Shown piece after piece: positions 16,208 through 25,696 of a stretch of 64,000 nucleotides of DNA (its first letter is position 1; each line of letters starts with the position of its first letter). Position numbers and translations under genes: made by a program. The stretch is taken from NCBI RefSeq assembly GCF_007004655.1, contig NZ_ML660095.1, positions 1 through 64,000 of the forward strand, in the 5' to 3' direction. The notes beneath the pieces were generated by a model, which worked only from the letters and a program-made list of their open reading frames with translations, had not been told where the DNA came from and ran no database searches. Origin of the DNA: Exilibacterium tricleocarpae. GTDB taxonomy: Bacteria > Pseudomonadota > Gammaproteobacteria > Pseudomonadales > Cellvibrionaceae.

Positions 16208-17659
16208 CTACACGCGGCGCCTTACTCGCACCTTTACATGTTTGGGCTGCAGAAATGCGTGCAGCCCTTCTGGTCCCAGCTCACTGCCTATGCCGCTGAG
16301 TTTCCAACCGCCAAAAGGCGCCTGTAATTCCGTAGTGTCATTAATGTTGACCCCCACCGCACCAAACTCAAGTTGATCGGCTATGTCCCATGCCCGCTCG
16401 AGATCGCGGCTAAAAACGTAGGCCGCAAGTCCGTAGGGAAGGCTGTTAGCATTATCAAGCAGTGTTTTTTCACAATCACAGGAATGTATTGCGGCAAGCG
16501 GCCCATATGTTTCCTCAGTCATTGGCAGCGAATTCAGGGGAGCCTTGTCAATTAAGGTGGGGCGGAAGAAAAACCCTTTTTCGAGACCTGCAAGCTGTGC
16601 GTGATCCCCGCCTGTGATCAGTTTGCCACCCTTGGCCAGCGCGTCTTTAATATGTCGTTGCGTACGTTCTATCACTGACTGGTTCAATGCCGGACCGTAC
16701 TCAACACCAGGCTCCATGCCGTGTCCCAGCTCAATAGCGGTGGTTAACTCAGTTAACGCCTCGATAAATCGCTTATGCACCGCTTGATGTACCAGTATCC
16801 GATTAACCGCAATACAGATCTGTCCCATATTCGAAAAAGAGCGACGCATCGCCGCACTCGCGGCCTCTTCAATATCCGCGTCGGGCAAAACGATAAATGG
16901 CGAGTGGCCACCCAGCTCAAGGCTTAAACGCTTTAAATTACCCGCCGCATTGCGCATGATATCCTGCCCGGCAGCGACTGAGGCGGTTGCCGAAATAGCA
17001 TCGACCCCGGGATGTTTTGCCAGGGCCGCTCCGGCTACCGGGCCTGTGCCCGGTAAGTTCGCCAACACCCCTGGCGGTAAACCCGCTTCCTCGAAGCACT
17101 CCACCACTTTGCCAATAGCAAAAGGAGTCTCGTGGGGCGGTTTGACCACTATCGGACAGCCGGCGGCTAATGCGGCGCCAATTTTCCAACAATAAATGTC
17201 GACCGGATAGTTCCAGGGCACAATGGCCGCCACTACGCCTAGCGGCTGATAACTGACAATACTTTTAATCCCGGTTGACATCGACGGCCTTAACGAACCA
17301 TAAACACACCGCCCTTCTTGCGCGTAATAGCGAAGTACCTCTATCCCAAACTCAATTTCCTTGCGGCTGCCGGAGACTGGTTTACCCTGTTCCCGGGTCA
17401 ACAGTTCGGCGATTTCATCAATTCTTGTAACAATCAGATCGGCGGCTTTATGAATGATTCGTGCGCGCTCATCGGCATGCATGCTGGCCCAAACCGGTAC
17501 TGCTTGCCGTGCGGCCTGGACAGCGCGATCAATATCCTCATGGCCCGCCAGCGGTATCTTTCCGATGCGCTCCCCGCTTGCCGGATCATGTACATCGAAA
17601 CTCTCGGTTGCAAGCGGGTCTTGCCATTCGCCGGCATAAAAAAATCTTTCATTGACCAT
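16208..17659 (-). CDS. NAD(P)-dependent aldehyde dehydrogenase
   Basis: 483 aa from the ATG at 17659 (MVNERFFYAGEW). A longer frame would run into the SIS gene and is rejected. Oxidises an aldehyde to an acid. Catalytic Glu248 in 'LSLELGGH' and Cys282 in 'MGQICIAVNR' are present, as is the coenzyme segment 'VVAAIVPWNYP'. The Rossmann turn reads 'ISATASVAAG', against the usual FTGS. Closest in style to succinate-semialdehyde or glycolaldehyde types. Last clear gene of the leftward operon; 22 nt after the SIS gene. Confidence 0.9.
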   Translation of the reverse strand: MVNERFFYAGEWQDPLATESFDVHDPASGERIGKIPLAGHEDIDRAVQAARQAVPVWASMHADERARIIHKAADLIVTRIDEIAELLTREQGKPVSGSRKEIEFGIEVLRYYAQEGRCVYGSLRPSMSTGIKSIVSYQPLGVVAAIVPWNYPVDIYCWKIGAALAAGCPIVVKPPHETPFAIGKVVECFEEAGLPPGVLANLPGTGPVAGAALAKHPGVDAISATASVAAGQDIMRNAAGNLKRLSLELGGHSPFIVLPDADIEEAASAAMRRSFSNMGQICIAVNRILVHQAVHKRFIEALTELTTAIELGHGMEPGVEYGPALNQSVIERTQRHIKDALAKGGKLITGGDHAQLAGLEKGFFFRPTLIDKAPLNSLPMTEETYGPLAAIHSCDCEKTLLDNANSLPYGLAAYVFSRDLERAWDIADQLEFGAVGVNINDTTELQAPFGGWKLSGIGSELGPEGLHAFLQPKHVKVRVRRRV

Positions 17660-17681
17660 AGCTGTATTTCTCGTTTTTCCA

Positions 17682-18446
17682 CTACCGCGCGCGCAATCGA
17701 CGCCACAACTCCGCATAGTTACGGTCATTTTGGATATCGGCCTTGGCTTTATCCGTGGTGTTGGGGCTGACCATAATAAAAGGGTCCACGCCTCGTGCAG
17801 CCAGTTTTTCCACCGTTGCCGCATTGATCGCCTGGCCGAGGGCAATAGCGACACTGGTCGATGTCGCTCCTACCTTGCCTTCTACTCGCTCTACAGCAAT
17901 AGAGGCATCGCCTTTGGGCACACCCGTATCGATGACTACGTCGGCAAATTCGTACAGTCGCTTACCACATGAATGCCGCGACGGGGTACTGGAGGAATGT
18001 GGAATACTGGTCACAGCGATTAGTTTCATACCTTTTTTCTGCGCTTCGATAGCTACATCGAGGGTCACAGCATTGAGCCCTGAATGGGAGAAAATCAGCA
18101 TGGTATCTTCAGCATCAGTTTGATGGGATGACATTATCGCTTTGCCATATCCCTCTTGTGCGTGAATGAATCGGTACTGTCTCGCGCCCATATCACCCAG
18201 AACACGGTGAAAGGAAATCATTGAACTTTCGACAATGGGCCTGAATCCAACTGCCGTTCCAGTGCGAGGGAACATTTCCATTGCGGCAAACGAGCCGTGG
18301 CCGGTGCCAAAAGTAAACACAAGCTTGCCTTTTTCAATGCTGTCTGCACAGTGCTCAGCAGCCTGATCGATAGCTTTATACTGACTAGTAAAAGCAGTCT
18401 CCAGACGCTCAGACAACAATGCGTAATAGTGTTTGGCAATATTCAT
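17682..18446 (-). CDS. SIS-domain sugar-phosphate isomerase-like protein
   Basis: 254 aa. A single SIS domain is marked by 'KLVFTFGTGHGSFAAMEMFPR' near residue 40 and 'DTMLIFSHSGLNAVTLDVAIEAQKKGMKLIAVTSI' near 115. SIS proteins bind phospho-sugars and isomerise them or cleave their ethers. The length and layout fit the UPF0309-like group. Between the phosphorylase and dehydrogenase genes, it is likely to act on the sugar released from the nucleoside-like substrate. Exact substrate not visible. Confidence 0.82.
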   Translation of the reverse strand: MNIAKHYYALLSERLETAFTSQYKAIDQAAEHCADSIEKGKLVFTFGTGHGSFAAMEMFPRTGTAVGFRPIVESSMISFHRVLGDMGARQYRFIHAQEGYGKAIMSSHQTDAEDTMLIFSHSGLNAVTLDVAIEAQKKGMKLIAVTSIPHSSSTPSRHSCGKRLYEFADVVIDTGVPKGDASIAVERVEGKVGATSTSVAIALGQAINAATVEKLAARGVDPFIMVSPNTTDKAKADIQNDRNYAELWRRLRAR

Positions 18447-18490
18447 ATCATCCTCTCATTTATCTGTTCACGTTGTCTTAGGGGCGATAA

Positions 18491-19234
18491 CTACAGTTGC
18501 GTAGTAGTTACCGCCCGCAGTGCAACGGTAAAGAGATCCTGCTCGCTGACTTCCATGTCGCGATGGTCGATTTTTTGATGCTTAAGGCTGTTTACTGTTG
18601 CTACGCAGAGACTGCCGGCCTTGCAGCCCAATACCCGGCCCACAGTCAACAGTGCCGATGTTTCCATATCGACAGCTACAACACCCTGTTCGCTGAGCGT
18701 GTGCAGGTTTTTTTGTACGCGCTGATCAGTAGACTTTTCTATGGAAAACATATCGCGATAAAAGCCATCGTAACTGGCGAAATTGCCTACCCGATAATTG
18801 TGTCCATTCTCTTTGATCGCATTGATGGATGCGCTGATAACATCCAGATCGGCAATTGCCTCATAATCTGCGGGGGCGTAAGCATTTGACGTTCCCTCAT
18901 GGCGCTGGGCTTTATCGGCAATAATAAAGTCGCCAAGCTCAATGGGGGGTAATGCTATGGCTGTGCCGATGCGTAAAAAAACTCTGGCGCCCAGGGTGTA
19001 GAGTTCGTGCATCACAATCGCGGCGATGGGTGCACCCATTCCAAATGCGGCCACCGTAATACCGGTACCCTGATAGGAGCCGGTAATCGTCATCAGCCCG
19101 CGGTTAACCGGAAAAACCTGTACGTCGTCAAGCAGGTCCTGAAGCCGTGAAACCCTGGCGGGGTCACCAACCAGTATCACCCGATCGGCAATTTGCTGGC
19201 TGCTGCAGCCGATATACCATGCTTTTTTTTCCAT
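18491..19234 (-). CDS. Nucleoside phosphorylase, uridine-phosphorylase-like
   Basis: 247 aa. PNP/UDP phosphorylase family: phosphate site 'ILVGDPARVSRL', 'FGMGAPIAAIVMHELYTLGARVFLRIGTA', and the ribose-binding Met-Glu in 'VVAVDMETSALLTVGRV'. It would cleave an N-glycosidic bond with phosphate to give a base and pentose-1-phosphate. The base-recognition segment differs from classic Udp, so the base is unknown. The next gene upstream, a PfkB kinase, is 38 nt away. Confidence 0.88.
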   Translation of the reverse strand: MEKKAWYIGCSSQQIADRVILVGDPARVSRLQDLLDDVQVFPVNRGLMTITGSYQGTGITVAAFGMGAPIAAIVMHELYTLGARVFLRIGTAIALPPIELGDFIIADKAQRHEGTSNAYAPADYEAIADLDVISASINAIKENGHNYRVGNFASYDGFYRDMFSIEKSTDQRVQKNLHTLSEQGVVAVDMETSALLTVGRVLGCKAGSLCVATVNSLKHQKIDHRDMEVSEQDLFTVALRAVTTTQL

Positions 19235-19272
19235 TGTCCTGCTCGCCCGTCGAACCCTGTTTTAATCGTTGC

Positions 19273-20127
19273 TCAGTCGGTCTCTACACGTTGGCCTAAC
19301 ATTGCTTGCACAGCGTCTATGCCAGCCCTGCCTATTGCGGCCAGACTTTTCTCACCGTTCATGATGGCGGCCAGGCAGGCACCTGCCAATGTATCCCCGG
19401 CGCCACAAGTGTCTTTTACAGCCAGATGAGTAACGTTAAGCGAATGGCGCTCTTCGCCTTGACAGACCAACACGTCACCGGCACCTCGTGTTTCAATGAC
19501 TAGTGGAGGCGGTTTTGCCCTGCTTTTTATCGCATCGTCAATCCAACCCCGCTCATGCAGATTGCAGAAAATATAATCTGCCCGTTGTCCGAGTGCTTCG
19601 CGCAGGTCCTCCGAGTAAGACAGGGGATCGTTTTTGGCTACCCAGGCGATTGCGGTTTCGGCTCGTGCCAGCGACAATGCCCGTAACCCTATCTGTGCCG
19701 GACCGACGGTAATGCAAAGTAGGTCCGCTTTTCGTATCAGCTCCGACTGAGCAACCGTCAATGCTTCACGACCCATAAACCCCGGGTCAAAACAGCAGCC
19801 GCAGCTGCCATCTTGTTGGTATAACATCAGGCATATCGGCGTAGAACCCGGCTTAACCACAGCAACCCCAGTCTCTCGGATGCCGTCGCCTTTTATAGAG
19901 CGGCAAAACAACTTACCCATCTCATCGCTGCCGATCCAGGTCACAATGGAAGTTTTTACCCCGGTCTGTGCCAGGCTACGGCCTACATAGCGCGGCGAGC
20001 CGCCGGGGCGAGGAAAGTTATCCTCCGGTCTGCTCTTGATCATCACCGTATGATCGCCCTGGAGCTGGCCATCGAGAATTACGGGGTAATCCAACGAAGC
20101 GTAACCGGTAACGACTGCGCTTTTCAT
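19273..20127 (-). CDS. PfkB-family carbohydrate or nucleoside kinase
   Basis: 284 aa from the ATG at 20127, whose ATGA overlaps the stop of the gene before it. Ribokinase fold: 'GGSPRYVGRSLAQTG' substrate region and the catalytic anion-hole motif 'DTCGAGDTLAGACLA' near 250. It phosphorylates a sugar or nucleoside hydroxyl with ATP. In this operon it may act on free sugar or directly on the nucleoside. Cytoplasmic. Confidence 0.87.
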   Translation of the reverse strand: MKSAVVTGYASLDYPVILDGQLQGDHTVMIKSRPEDNFPRPGGSPRYVGRSLAQTGVKTSIVTWIGSDEMGKLFCRSIKGDGIRETGVAVVKPGSTPICLMLYQQDGSCGCCFDPGFMGREALTVAQSELIRKADLLCITVGPAQIGLRALSLARAETAIAWVAKNDPLSYSEDLREALGQRADYIFCNLHERGWIDDAIKSRAKPPPLVIETRGAGDVLVCQGEERHSLNVTHLAVKDTCGAGDTLAGACLAAIMNGEKSLAAIGRAGIDAVQAMLGQRVETD

Positions 20128-20714
20128 GATAACGCGTCCTCCGCCTCTGCAAGGGTCACTGCCCATCCCATATAACGGTCGATGTCCTCCAAAGCTGCAT
20201 CTGCCAGATGGGGGCGATTGGAATTCACCGCCTGCCGGGGAACCAGGCAGCGATATCCCAGTGAAAACGCATCCTGGACGGTTGCCCGAACGCAGACATT
20301 GGCTTTGACGCCGGCGATAACCAGGCGACTAATACTCTTTTCCCGCAACAGTAAGTCGAGGTCAGTGGCAAAGAAGGCACTCATCCGGCGCTTGTCGATA
20401 AGGAATTCGTTGCTGTTGCCCGCGGGCCCAAAGCCTTTGAAAAACGCCGCATCATGGCTGCCGACAATGCAATGCTCCGGTAACTTTGCGTACTCAAAGT
20501 CTTCTACATCCGGTCGATGTTGTTCGCTGACATGCACTACCAACCGATCCGATGCGCGGGCGCGCCGCAGTAAGCGGTGTAAGTTGGGCACTATCTCAGT
20601 GGCAGCCTCGTAGTAATTGCTGCCAGCGGGGTGAAAGAAAGAGTTCTGTATATCGACCAGCACCAAAGCCGTCGATGCGCCTGTCACGAGGTGACTTCTC
20701 CAGTCAGTGTTCAT
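20124..20714 (-). CDS. Isochorismatase-family cysteine hydrolase
   Basis: 196 aa. Triad visible: Asp21 in 'ALVLVDIQNSFF', Lys108 in 'FLIDKRRMSAF', Cys141 in 'VIAGVKANVCVRAT' with the usual cis-peptide context. Members hydrolyse amides (nicotinamidase, ureidoacrylate and carbamoylsarcosine amidases) or a vinyl ether. Overlaps both neighbours by 4 nt (ATGA), so it is tightly coupled to the regulator and the kinase. An amide on the freed base would fit. Confidence 0.88.
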   Translation of the reverse strand: MNTDWRSHLVTGASTALVLVDIQNSFFHPAGSNYYEAATEIVPNLHRLLRRARASDRLVVHVSEQHRPDVEDFEYAKLPEHCIVGSHDAAFFKGFGPAGNSNEFLIDKRRMSAFFATDLDLLLREKSISRLVIAGVKANVCVRATVQDAFSLGYRCLVPRQAVNSNRPHLADAALEDIDRYMGWAVTLAEAEDALS

Positions 20715-21523
20715 GTTGTTGTAGTCTTTTGATCTTGCTCGGGCAGGGAAACCGAGGCAATGTCTGCTACCCCGTAGGTTCGCACCAGTCGGGTGTCGTA
20801 GGTGTAGGAGTCGCCGAGATAAATCGCTTCAACCAATTCCAATAGCTGGCCGTCGGGATCAAACGTTCGGCGGTGCACCATCATCACGGCCGCAGGTGCG
20901 GCAATTTTAAGTAGCTCAGCCTCTGCGTCGCTGGCGAGTCTTGACTGCACGCTTTCCTCTGCGTTGTCGATCACATAGCCTGCATCGCCGATGGCCTGGT
21001 ACAGAGAGAAATTTACCGCTTCGCGCAGGCGTTTACCCTTGGTATTCAGCGCTGGAATGTTACCGGCGACCGCCAGTGGAATAAGGCTTTTGTGCACCGC
21101 CCAGGGAATATCGTCCACCAACCTGACCCGGTGCAACAACACCGCCGGTTCATGGCAACCATACTGCATCGCTTCATCACGCTGTAACTGGCGTAATTCA
21201 AGCAGTTGCTGAGATGGCACCCGCCCCTGCTTTAGCACGGTTTCAGCAAAGCCCTGCAGAAACCCCGGCTGGCGGTGAAGCGCGGGGCGGCTGACAAAGG
21301 TTCCGACCCCCTGGCGCCTTTGCGCCAGCCCCTCCTGCAGCAGCAGCTCTATCGCCTTGACGACCGTACCCCGGCTTACACCGTAGTCTTGCGACAGTAT
21401 TGTTTCACTCGGCAACAAGTCTCCCGGCTGCCACTCTTGGGCGGCAATCCCCGCCCGCAGGCGATCGGCCAGCTGCAGGTAAAGGGGCTGCTGATTTTTA
21501 TGCCGGTGTAAGGTTTTCTTCAT
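20711..21523 (-). CDS. GntR/HutC-type transcriptional regulator
   Basis: 270 aa. Winged helix at residues 10-78 ('YLQLADRLRAGIAAQEWQPGDLLPSETILSQDYGVSRGTVVKAIELLLQEGL...GVGTFV') followed by a UTRA effector domain (about 85-245). It is the first gene of the leftward catabolic operon and faces the TonB receptor gene across a 24-bp palindrome, its likely operator. The effector is probably a pathway sugar phosphate or nucleoside. Confidence 0.93.
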   Translation of the reverse strand: MKKTLHRHKNQQPLYLQLADRLRAGIAAQEWQPGDLLPSETILSQDYGVSRGTVVKAIELLLQEGLAQRRQGVGTFVSRPALHRQPGFLQGFAETVLKQGRVPSQQLLELRQLQRDEAMQYGCHEPAVLLHRVRLVDDIPWAVHKSLIPLAVAGNIPALNTKGKRLREAVNFSLYQAIGDAGYVIDNAEESVQSRLASDAEAELLKIAAPAAVMMVHRRTFDPDGQLLELVEAIYLGDSYTYDTRLVRTYGVADIASVSLPEQDQKTTTT

Positions 21524-21554
21524 AGTTAGCTCCCAGGGGTAAAATTATGATAAC

Positions 21555-21578
21555 GACCACTTGACTAGTCAAGTGGTC
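21555..21578. promoter_or_regulatory. Probable GntR/HutC operator
   Basis: A perfect 24-bp palindrome centred on CTAG, with arms GACCACTTGA / TCAAGTGGTC. The inner TTGACTAGTCAA resembles HutC-type operators. It lies 32 nt upstream of the regulator start and about 130 nt upstream of the receptor start. It would serve both transcripts. Confidence 0.8.
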
Positions 21579-21709
21579 TTTTATATATTTTTGCCATGCC
21601 GCTATCAAAGCCTGTTGTGCAGCATGCACATAACGAAAAGGGGTTTCTGGCTCGTATGTAAAGGAAGTGGTTTCTAAATCATATGAAAAATAAAAGAGAG
21701 GCAAAGTGT

Positions 21710-24019
21710 ATGAAACCTCAACGTTATTTACGCCATTCAGGATTTACACCTACCTTCATCTTTACTGTGTTTGCCGTAGCCGCCACCACTAACAGCACCC
21801 AGGCCAACGATAACGCGCTATTGGAGGAAGTCGTGGTCACCGCGCAGAAACGTGAGCAAAGCCTCGACGATATAGGTATTGCTATCGATGCCTTTACCGG
21901 CCAGCAACTGCGTGAAAGCGGGGCCAATTCACTGCTGGATATCAGTCAGTTATCGCCCGGCTTGAACATTCGCGGCCCATTCGGCGACTTCGGGTATCCT
22001 ATCATCACCCTGCGCGGTGTAAACACTGATGGTTTTATCGAAACATTGCCACAGTCCACGGCTGTTTATGCCGATGGTGTTTATCTTTCGCAGCCGCCAA
22101 TGCTGGGTTTTCGCATGCTGGATTTGGAGCGGGTGGAAGTGCTTAAAGGCCCTCAGGGCACGCTCTATGGGCGCAATACGATTGCCGGTGCTGTCAACTT
22201 TGTGGCCAATCGACCCACGTTCGAGCGTGAAGGTTATGTGAATGCCGGCTACGGTCGATACAATCGTTTCACGCTCGAAACCGCTCACGGCGGTGCCCTG
22301 TCCGAAACCGTCGCCGGGCGCATTGCCGTTAAGTATTTGCGCCAGACCGACAGTCCTCTAACGAATTTGAATCCCGATGTCGGCGATGGCGGCGAGCTTG
22401 ATCAGGTGTCCGGTCGCTTGTCTCTGTTGTTTGAACCTAGTGATGAGGTGGAGTTGCTGGTCCAGGTGTATGCCGGCAGGGATGAATCCGATGTCTGGCC
22501 TTTTGCGCTTATTCCAGGTGGTGAGGACACCGATGGCGATGGTATTCCCGATCGACTTTGTAATGAGTTTTTCACCGGCAATGTCAGCGCCGCGCAGCGC
22601 AACTGCCTGGCCGGAGACCCATTTGGCAGTGGCGACACCTTTAATGATACCGATGGCGATCCCTACACCATCAATCAGAATGCTATCGGCCGGCACAACA
22701 ATGAATCCGTCGGCGCAATGGTTGAGTTAAATTGGGACTTGGGCGACATGGGGTTTACTTCCGTTACCGGCTGGGACGACTTCAGCCGCCGCGATGAACT
22801 GGATGAGGATGCCGGCCCGACCACGGCGATTGATAATGTGCGCAGCTCCGATATTAAACAGTTTTCACAGGAGCTGCGTCTGTCGTCCGGCGACGCTGCG
22901 GCGATGACCTGGCTGGCGGGCCTGTATTTTTCCGATGATGAACTGACCGGCGACCCCTCATTTGATTCCGGCGGCCGTCGTGATACCTCCACGCTTGAAA
23001 CAAGAACCTACGGCCTCTACGGTCAGGTGGAATACCCGCTCAGCGATGATTTAACGCTTATAGCAGGTGGGCGCTACACGCAGGTGGAGCGTGATTTCAG
23101 CTATCGGACCAATGGTTTTTTTGCAGCCCCGGCATTGCAGGCCGGTATTACGGACGATTTTAGCGATGGCGACTGGTCCGGAAAAATAGGCTTGGACTGG
23201 CGTGTCAGTGAGGATACCCTGGTCTACGCCAGCGTTTCCCGCGGCTTTAATGCGGGTACCTACAACAGCCAGTTTATCGACGCCGTTATTGATATCGACC
23301 CGACATCCTCCGAAACCATCGTGGCTTATGAGACCGGCATCAAAACCAAGTTCGCCAATGGCAGAGCCAGCCTGGAAGCTTCGACTTATTTTTATGATTA
23401 TCAGGATATTCAGGTTGTTGCCGTCGTACCGCGGGGTACTATCGATGCCAATGTGCTCACTAATGCCGACGGTGCTGATTTGTATGGCTTCGAGACACAA
23501 CTGCGACTGCTGCCTACGGACTGGCTCGATATCAACCTGGGCATCAGCTATATCAATAGCGAGCTTGGCGAGCTTTCTTCACCGGCGCCCGGCACCGGGC
23601 TTGACAGCCCTGCCCCCTTTAACGGCGATCCCTTTGCCGGTGGACAGATTGTTGATCTGGAAGGCGAGAGTCTGCCAAACGCTCCCGAATGGAGTTTTAA
23701 CTCATCGTTTACTGTGACCTTACCTGTCAATGGCCAGTATGATTTTGTCGCTCGGGCCGATATCAGTTGGGAAGACGAGATCAAAAGAGACCTAATCGGC
23801 ACCCGGGCGCTTTATACTGAGGATCACTGGAATGTGGATGCCAGTTTTAGTGTGCAGACCGCCGATGACAAATGGCGTTTTTCCGTGTGGGGAAAAAATC
23901 TCGCTGACGAAACCTGGATTACCGAGGCTTACCAGGTCCTCGGCTTCGGTTTTTATATTGCCGGTGCCAACTATAATTATCCGCGCACCTTTGGTTTAAG
24001 CGTGGATTATGGCTATTAA
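21710..24019 (+). CDS. TonB-dependent outer-membrane receptor
   Basis: 769 aa from the ATG at 21710, chosen because GAGAGG lies 8 nt upstream; an ATG at 21683 lacks a ribosome site. Signal peptide about 1-33 (ending 'TNSTQA'). TonB box and plug: 'LEEVVVTAQKREQSLDDIGIAIDAF', 'PGLNIRG', 'VLKGPQGTLYGRNTIAGAVNFV'. A 22-strand-type barrel follows, ending in 'TFGLSVDYGY' with a terminal aromatic. Takes up a scarce or large ligand with energy from TonB. Its end overlaps the MFS start by 11 nt, so both probably serve the same substrate. Confidence 0.94.
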   Translation: MKPQRYLRHSGFTPTFIFTVFAVAATTNSTQANDNALLEEVVVTAQKREQSLDDIGIAIDAFTGQQLRESGANSLLDISQLSPGLNIRGPFGDFGYPIITLRGVNTDGFIETLPQSTAVYADGVYLSQPPMLGFRMLDLERVEVLKGPQGTLYGRNTIAGAVNFVANRPTFEREGYVNAGYGRYNRFTLETAHGGALSETVAGRIAVKYLRQTDSPLTNLNPDVGDGGELDQVSGRLSLLFEPSDEVELLVQVYAGRDESDVWPFALIPGGEDTDGDGIPDRLCNEFFTGNVSAAQRNCLAGDPFGSGDTFNDTDGDPYTINQNAIGRHNNESVGAMVELNWDLGDMGFTSVTGWDDFSRRDELDEDAGPTTAIDNVRSSDIKQFSQELRLSSGDAAAMTWLAGLYFSDDELTGDPSFDSGGRRDTSTLETRTYGLYGQVEYPLSDDLTLIAGGRYTQVERDFSYRTNGFFAAPALQAGITDDFSDGDWSGKIGLDWRVSEDTLVYASVSRGFNAGTYNSQFIDAVIDIDPTSSETIVAYETGIKTKFANGRASLEASTYFYDYQDIQVVAVVPRGTIDANVLTNADGADLYGFETQLRLLPTDWLDINLGISYINSELGELSSPAPGTGLDSPAPFNGDPFAGGQIVDLEGESLPNAPEWSFNSSFTVTLPVNGQYDFVARADISWEDEIKRDLIGTRALYTEDHWNVDASFSVQTADDKWRFSVWGKNLADETWITEAYQVLGFGFYIAGANYNYPRTFGLSVDYGY

Positions 24020-25154
24020 CAGCGACAGTCCATCAATCCGCGCCGGTGCGCTGGCACTCTATACCGCGGGTGGACTGTTCTGGGCATTTCTCCCTTACTT
24101 TATCGGCCTGCAAACGGATGCCGGAGGGTTGTCCCAGACTCAGGCAGGTTCGCTGGGCTCCGGCTACCTGTTGGGCTTTACCCTGGCATCTGCCGGTGCG
24201 CTCTGGTGGGTGCCGCGCTTTAACTGGCGACGGGTAAATCTGGCCGGCGCGGTGATAATCATAGCGGCCCTGGCTGTGCTTCAGGACACAGACTCTTATA
24301 GCGTGAGCCTGCTGGCGGTTATTGCCGTCGGGGTTATGATGGGGTCGTTCTGGGCTATCTACTACCGTATTTTCGCCGCTACCGCCAACCCCGATCGTAA
24401 CTATGCTATAGGTATTGTTGTTTCCTATACCGTCCTGGCCGTTGTTTCTTACGTTATCGGTAGCTATATTATTCCCGCCAGCGGCCTCAAGGGGGCGGCT
24501 TACACTCTTGGTGTGGCCATTATCCTGCTGGCGAGCATTGGCCTGTTGATACCTAAAAACCTGGCAGAAGAAAAAGTGGAGGCCGGTTATTCTTACCGCC
24601 CCTCACGATCCATTGTTCTGGCTCTGATCGGCATTCTCACCACCGGTCTGGCGTTTGCGTCGGTCTGGGCCTTTGCCGAGCGCATTGGTGTTACGGCGGG
24701 CCTGTCGCGGGATGCCGTCAGCCCGGTTATTGCCTCTAATCTGCTGGCCGCCGCCGCGGGGTCGGTACTGGCAACCCTGCTCGGCACGCGGTTGGGTCGC
24801 AGATTCTCCCTTTTTGCCGGTTTCATCGTTATGGCTGTCGCAGTTTTTATGCTCTTTGGTGCGACATCTGTGTGGCTCTATGCCGGAGGTTTGATTGGGC
24901 TCGGTTTTGGGATTGGTTTTGTAATGCCCTATCAAATGGCGTTGATCGCTGTGCTCGACAGCAAAGGGCATTTTGTGGTGTTGATTGCCGCGGTGCAGGG
25001 TTTGGGTTCTGCGGCGGGACCATTGCTGGGAGGGCTGGCGGCGGATATTTCCGGTGTGGATGCGTTGTTGGTCTTTGTGCTGTGTACACTTGCCTTGAGT
25101 GCTGTCGCTTTTGCTTTGGTTGGGAGTGAGGTACCGGATTATAGGGAGGTCTGA
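24009..25154 (+). CDS. MFS transporter
   Basis: 381 aa with about twelve hydrophobic helices. Features include 'GGLFWAFLPYFIGLQTDAGGLSQTQAGSLGSGYLLGF', an 'LGTRLGRRFSLFAG' loop between helices 8 and 9, and a final 'PLLGGLAADISG'. It would carry the ligand across the inner membrane after the TonB receptor. Its ATG lies within the receptor gene (11-nt overlap). A related but decayed copy of its last 35 codons is found at 29174. Confidence 0.9.
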   Translation: MAINSDSPSIRAGALALYTAGGLFWAFLPYFIGLQTDAGGLSQTQAGSLGSGYLLGFTLASAGALWWVPRFNWRRVNLAGAVIIIAALAVLQDTDSYSVSLLAVIAVGVMMGSFWAIYYRIFAATANPDRNYAIGIVVSYTVLAVVSYVIGSYIIPASGLKGAAYTLGVAIILLASIGLLIPKNLAEEKVEAGYSYRPSRSIVLALIGILTTGLAFASVWAFAERIGVTAGLSRDAVSPVIASNLLAAAAGSVLATLLGTRLGRRFSLFAGFIVMAVAVFMLFGATSVWLYAGGLIGLGFGIGFVMPYQMALIAVLDSKGHFVVLIAAVQGLGSAAGPLLGGLAADISGVDALLVFVLCTLALSAVAFALVGSEVPDYREV

Positions 25155-25696
25155 GTTGTGTCATGATTACCCCTCTGTGGTTTACTAGCAAGTTGTATAT
25201 GAAAGGCATTGAATCTGTGTGGTGTTTATAAAATTAATTTTGAGCGGCGCATTTACGTTTGCGAATCACTGACCCACATAATCTGACTCCAAAAAAGTAC
25301 CTGTGAAAGATTGACTTGATATATTTGTTGCCTGGTGTGAGTTTTAGTAGTTTTGCCATCGATTGGTTATGAAAAAGCTCATCGCAGGGGGTAAAAAACT
25401 TTATCGATCTTTTTACTCCAAGCGATGAATGCGGATAGTCCGTGTCAGACCAGTGTTGGCGGAGTTGCCTTGATAAGAATTATACGTGACGCAAGCTCCT
25501 AGTGACGCTTTGTAAGTGTTGTCCCGGCATGCGGATAAATAATGGAGGCAAGAAGAGACATCGCACCTGAAAATCGCTAGATCAAGGACCGCCAATGGTT
25601 CACGCTGTTATTAAGACTCGATTGGAGATATTGATACGGGGTATTGGCTCCTTCGGGTCGTCTGGGTAGTATTTGAGCAAGAGATATCCGCGTATG
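25155..25696. other. Intergenic stretch, AT-rich left end of the accessory region
   Basis: No gene, RNA or clear repeat can be supported in these 542 bases. Base composition drops sharply compared with the operon to the left. The next coding frame is on the other strand. Confidence 0.6.

Noticed and set aside
25413-25595. 60-codon minus-strand frame with several cysteines
   Set aside because: TTG start without a ribosome site and no recognisable pattern.
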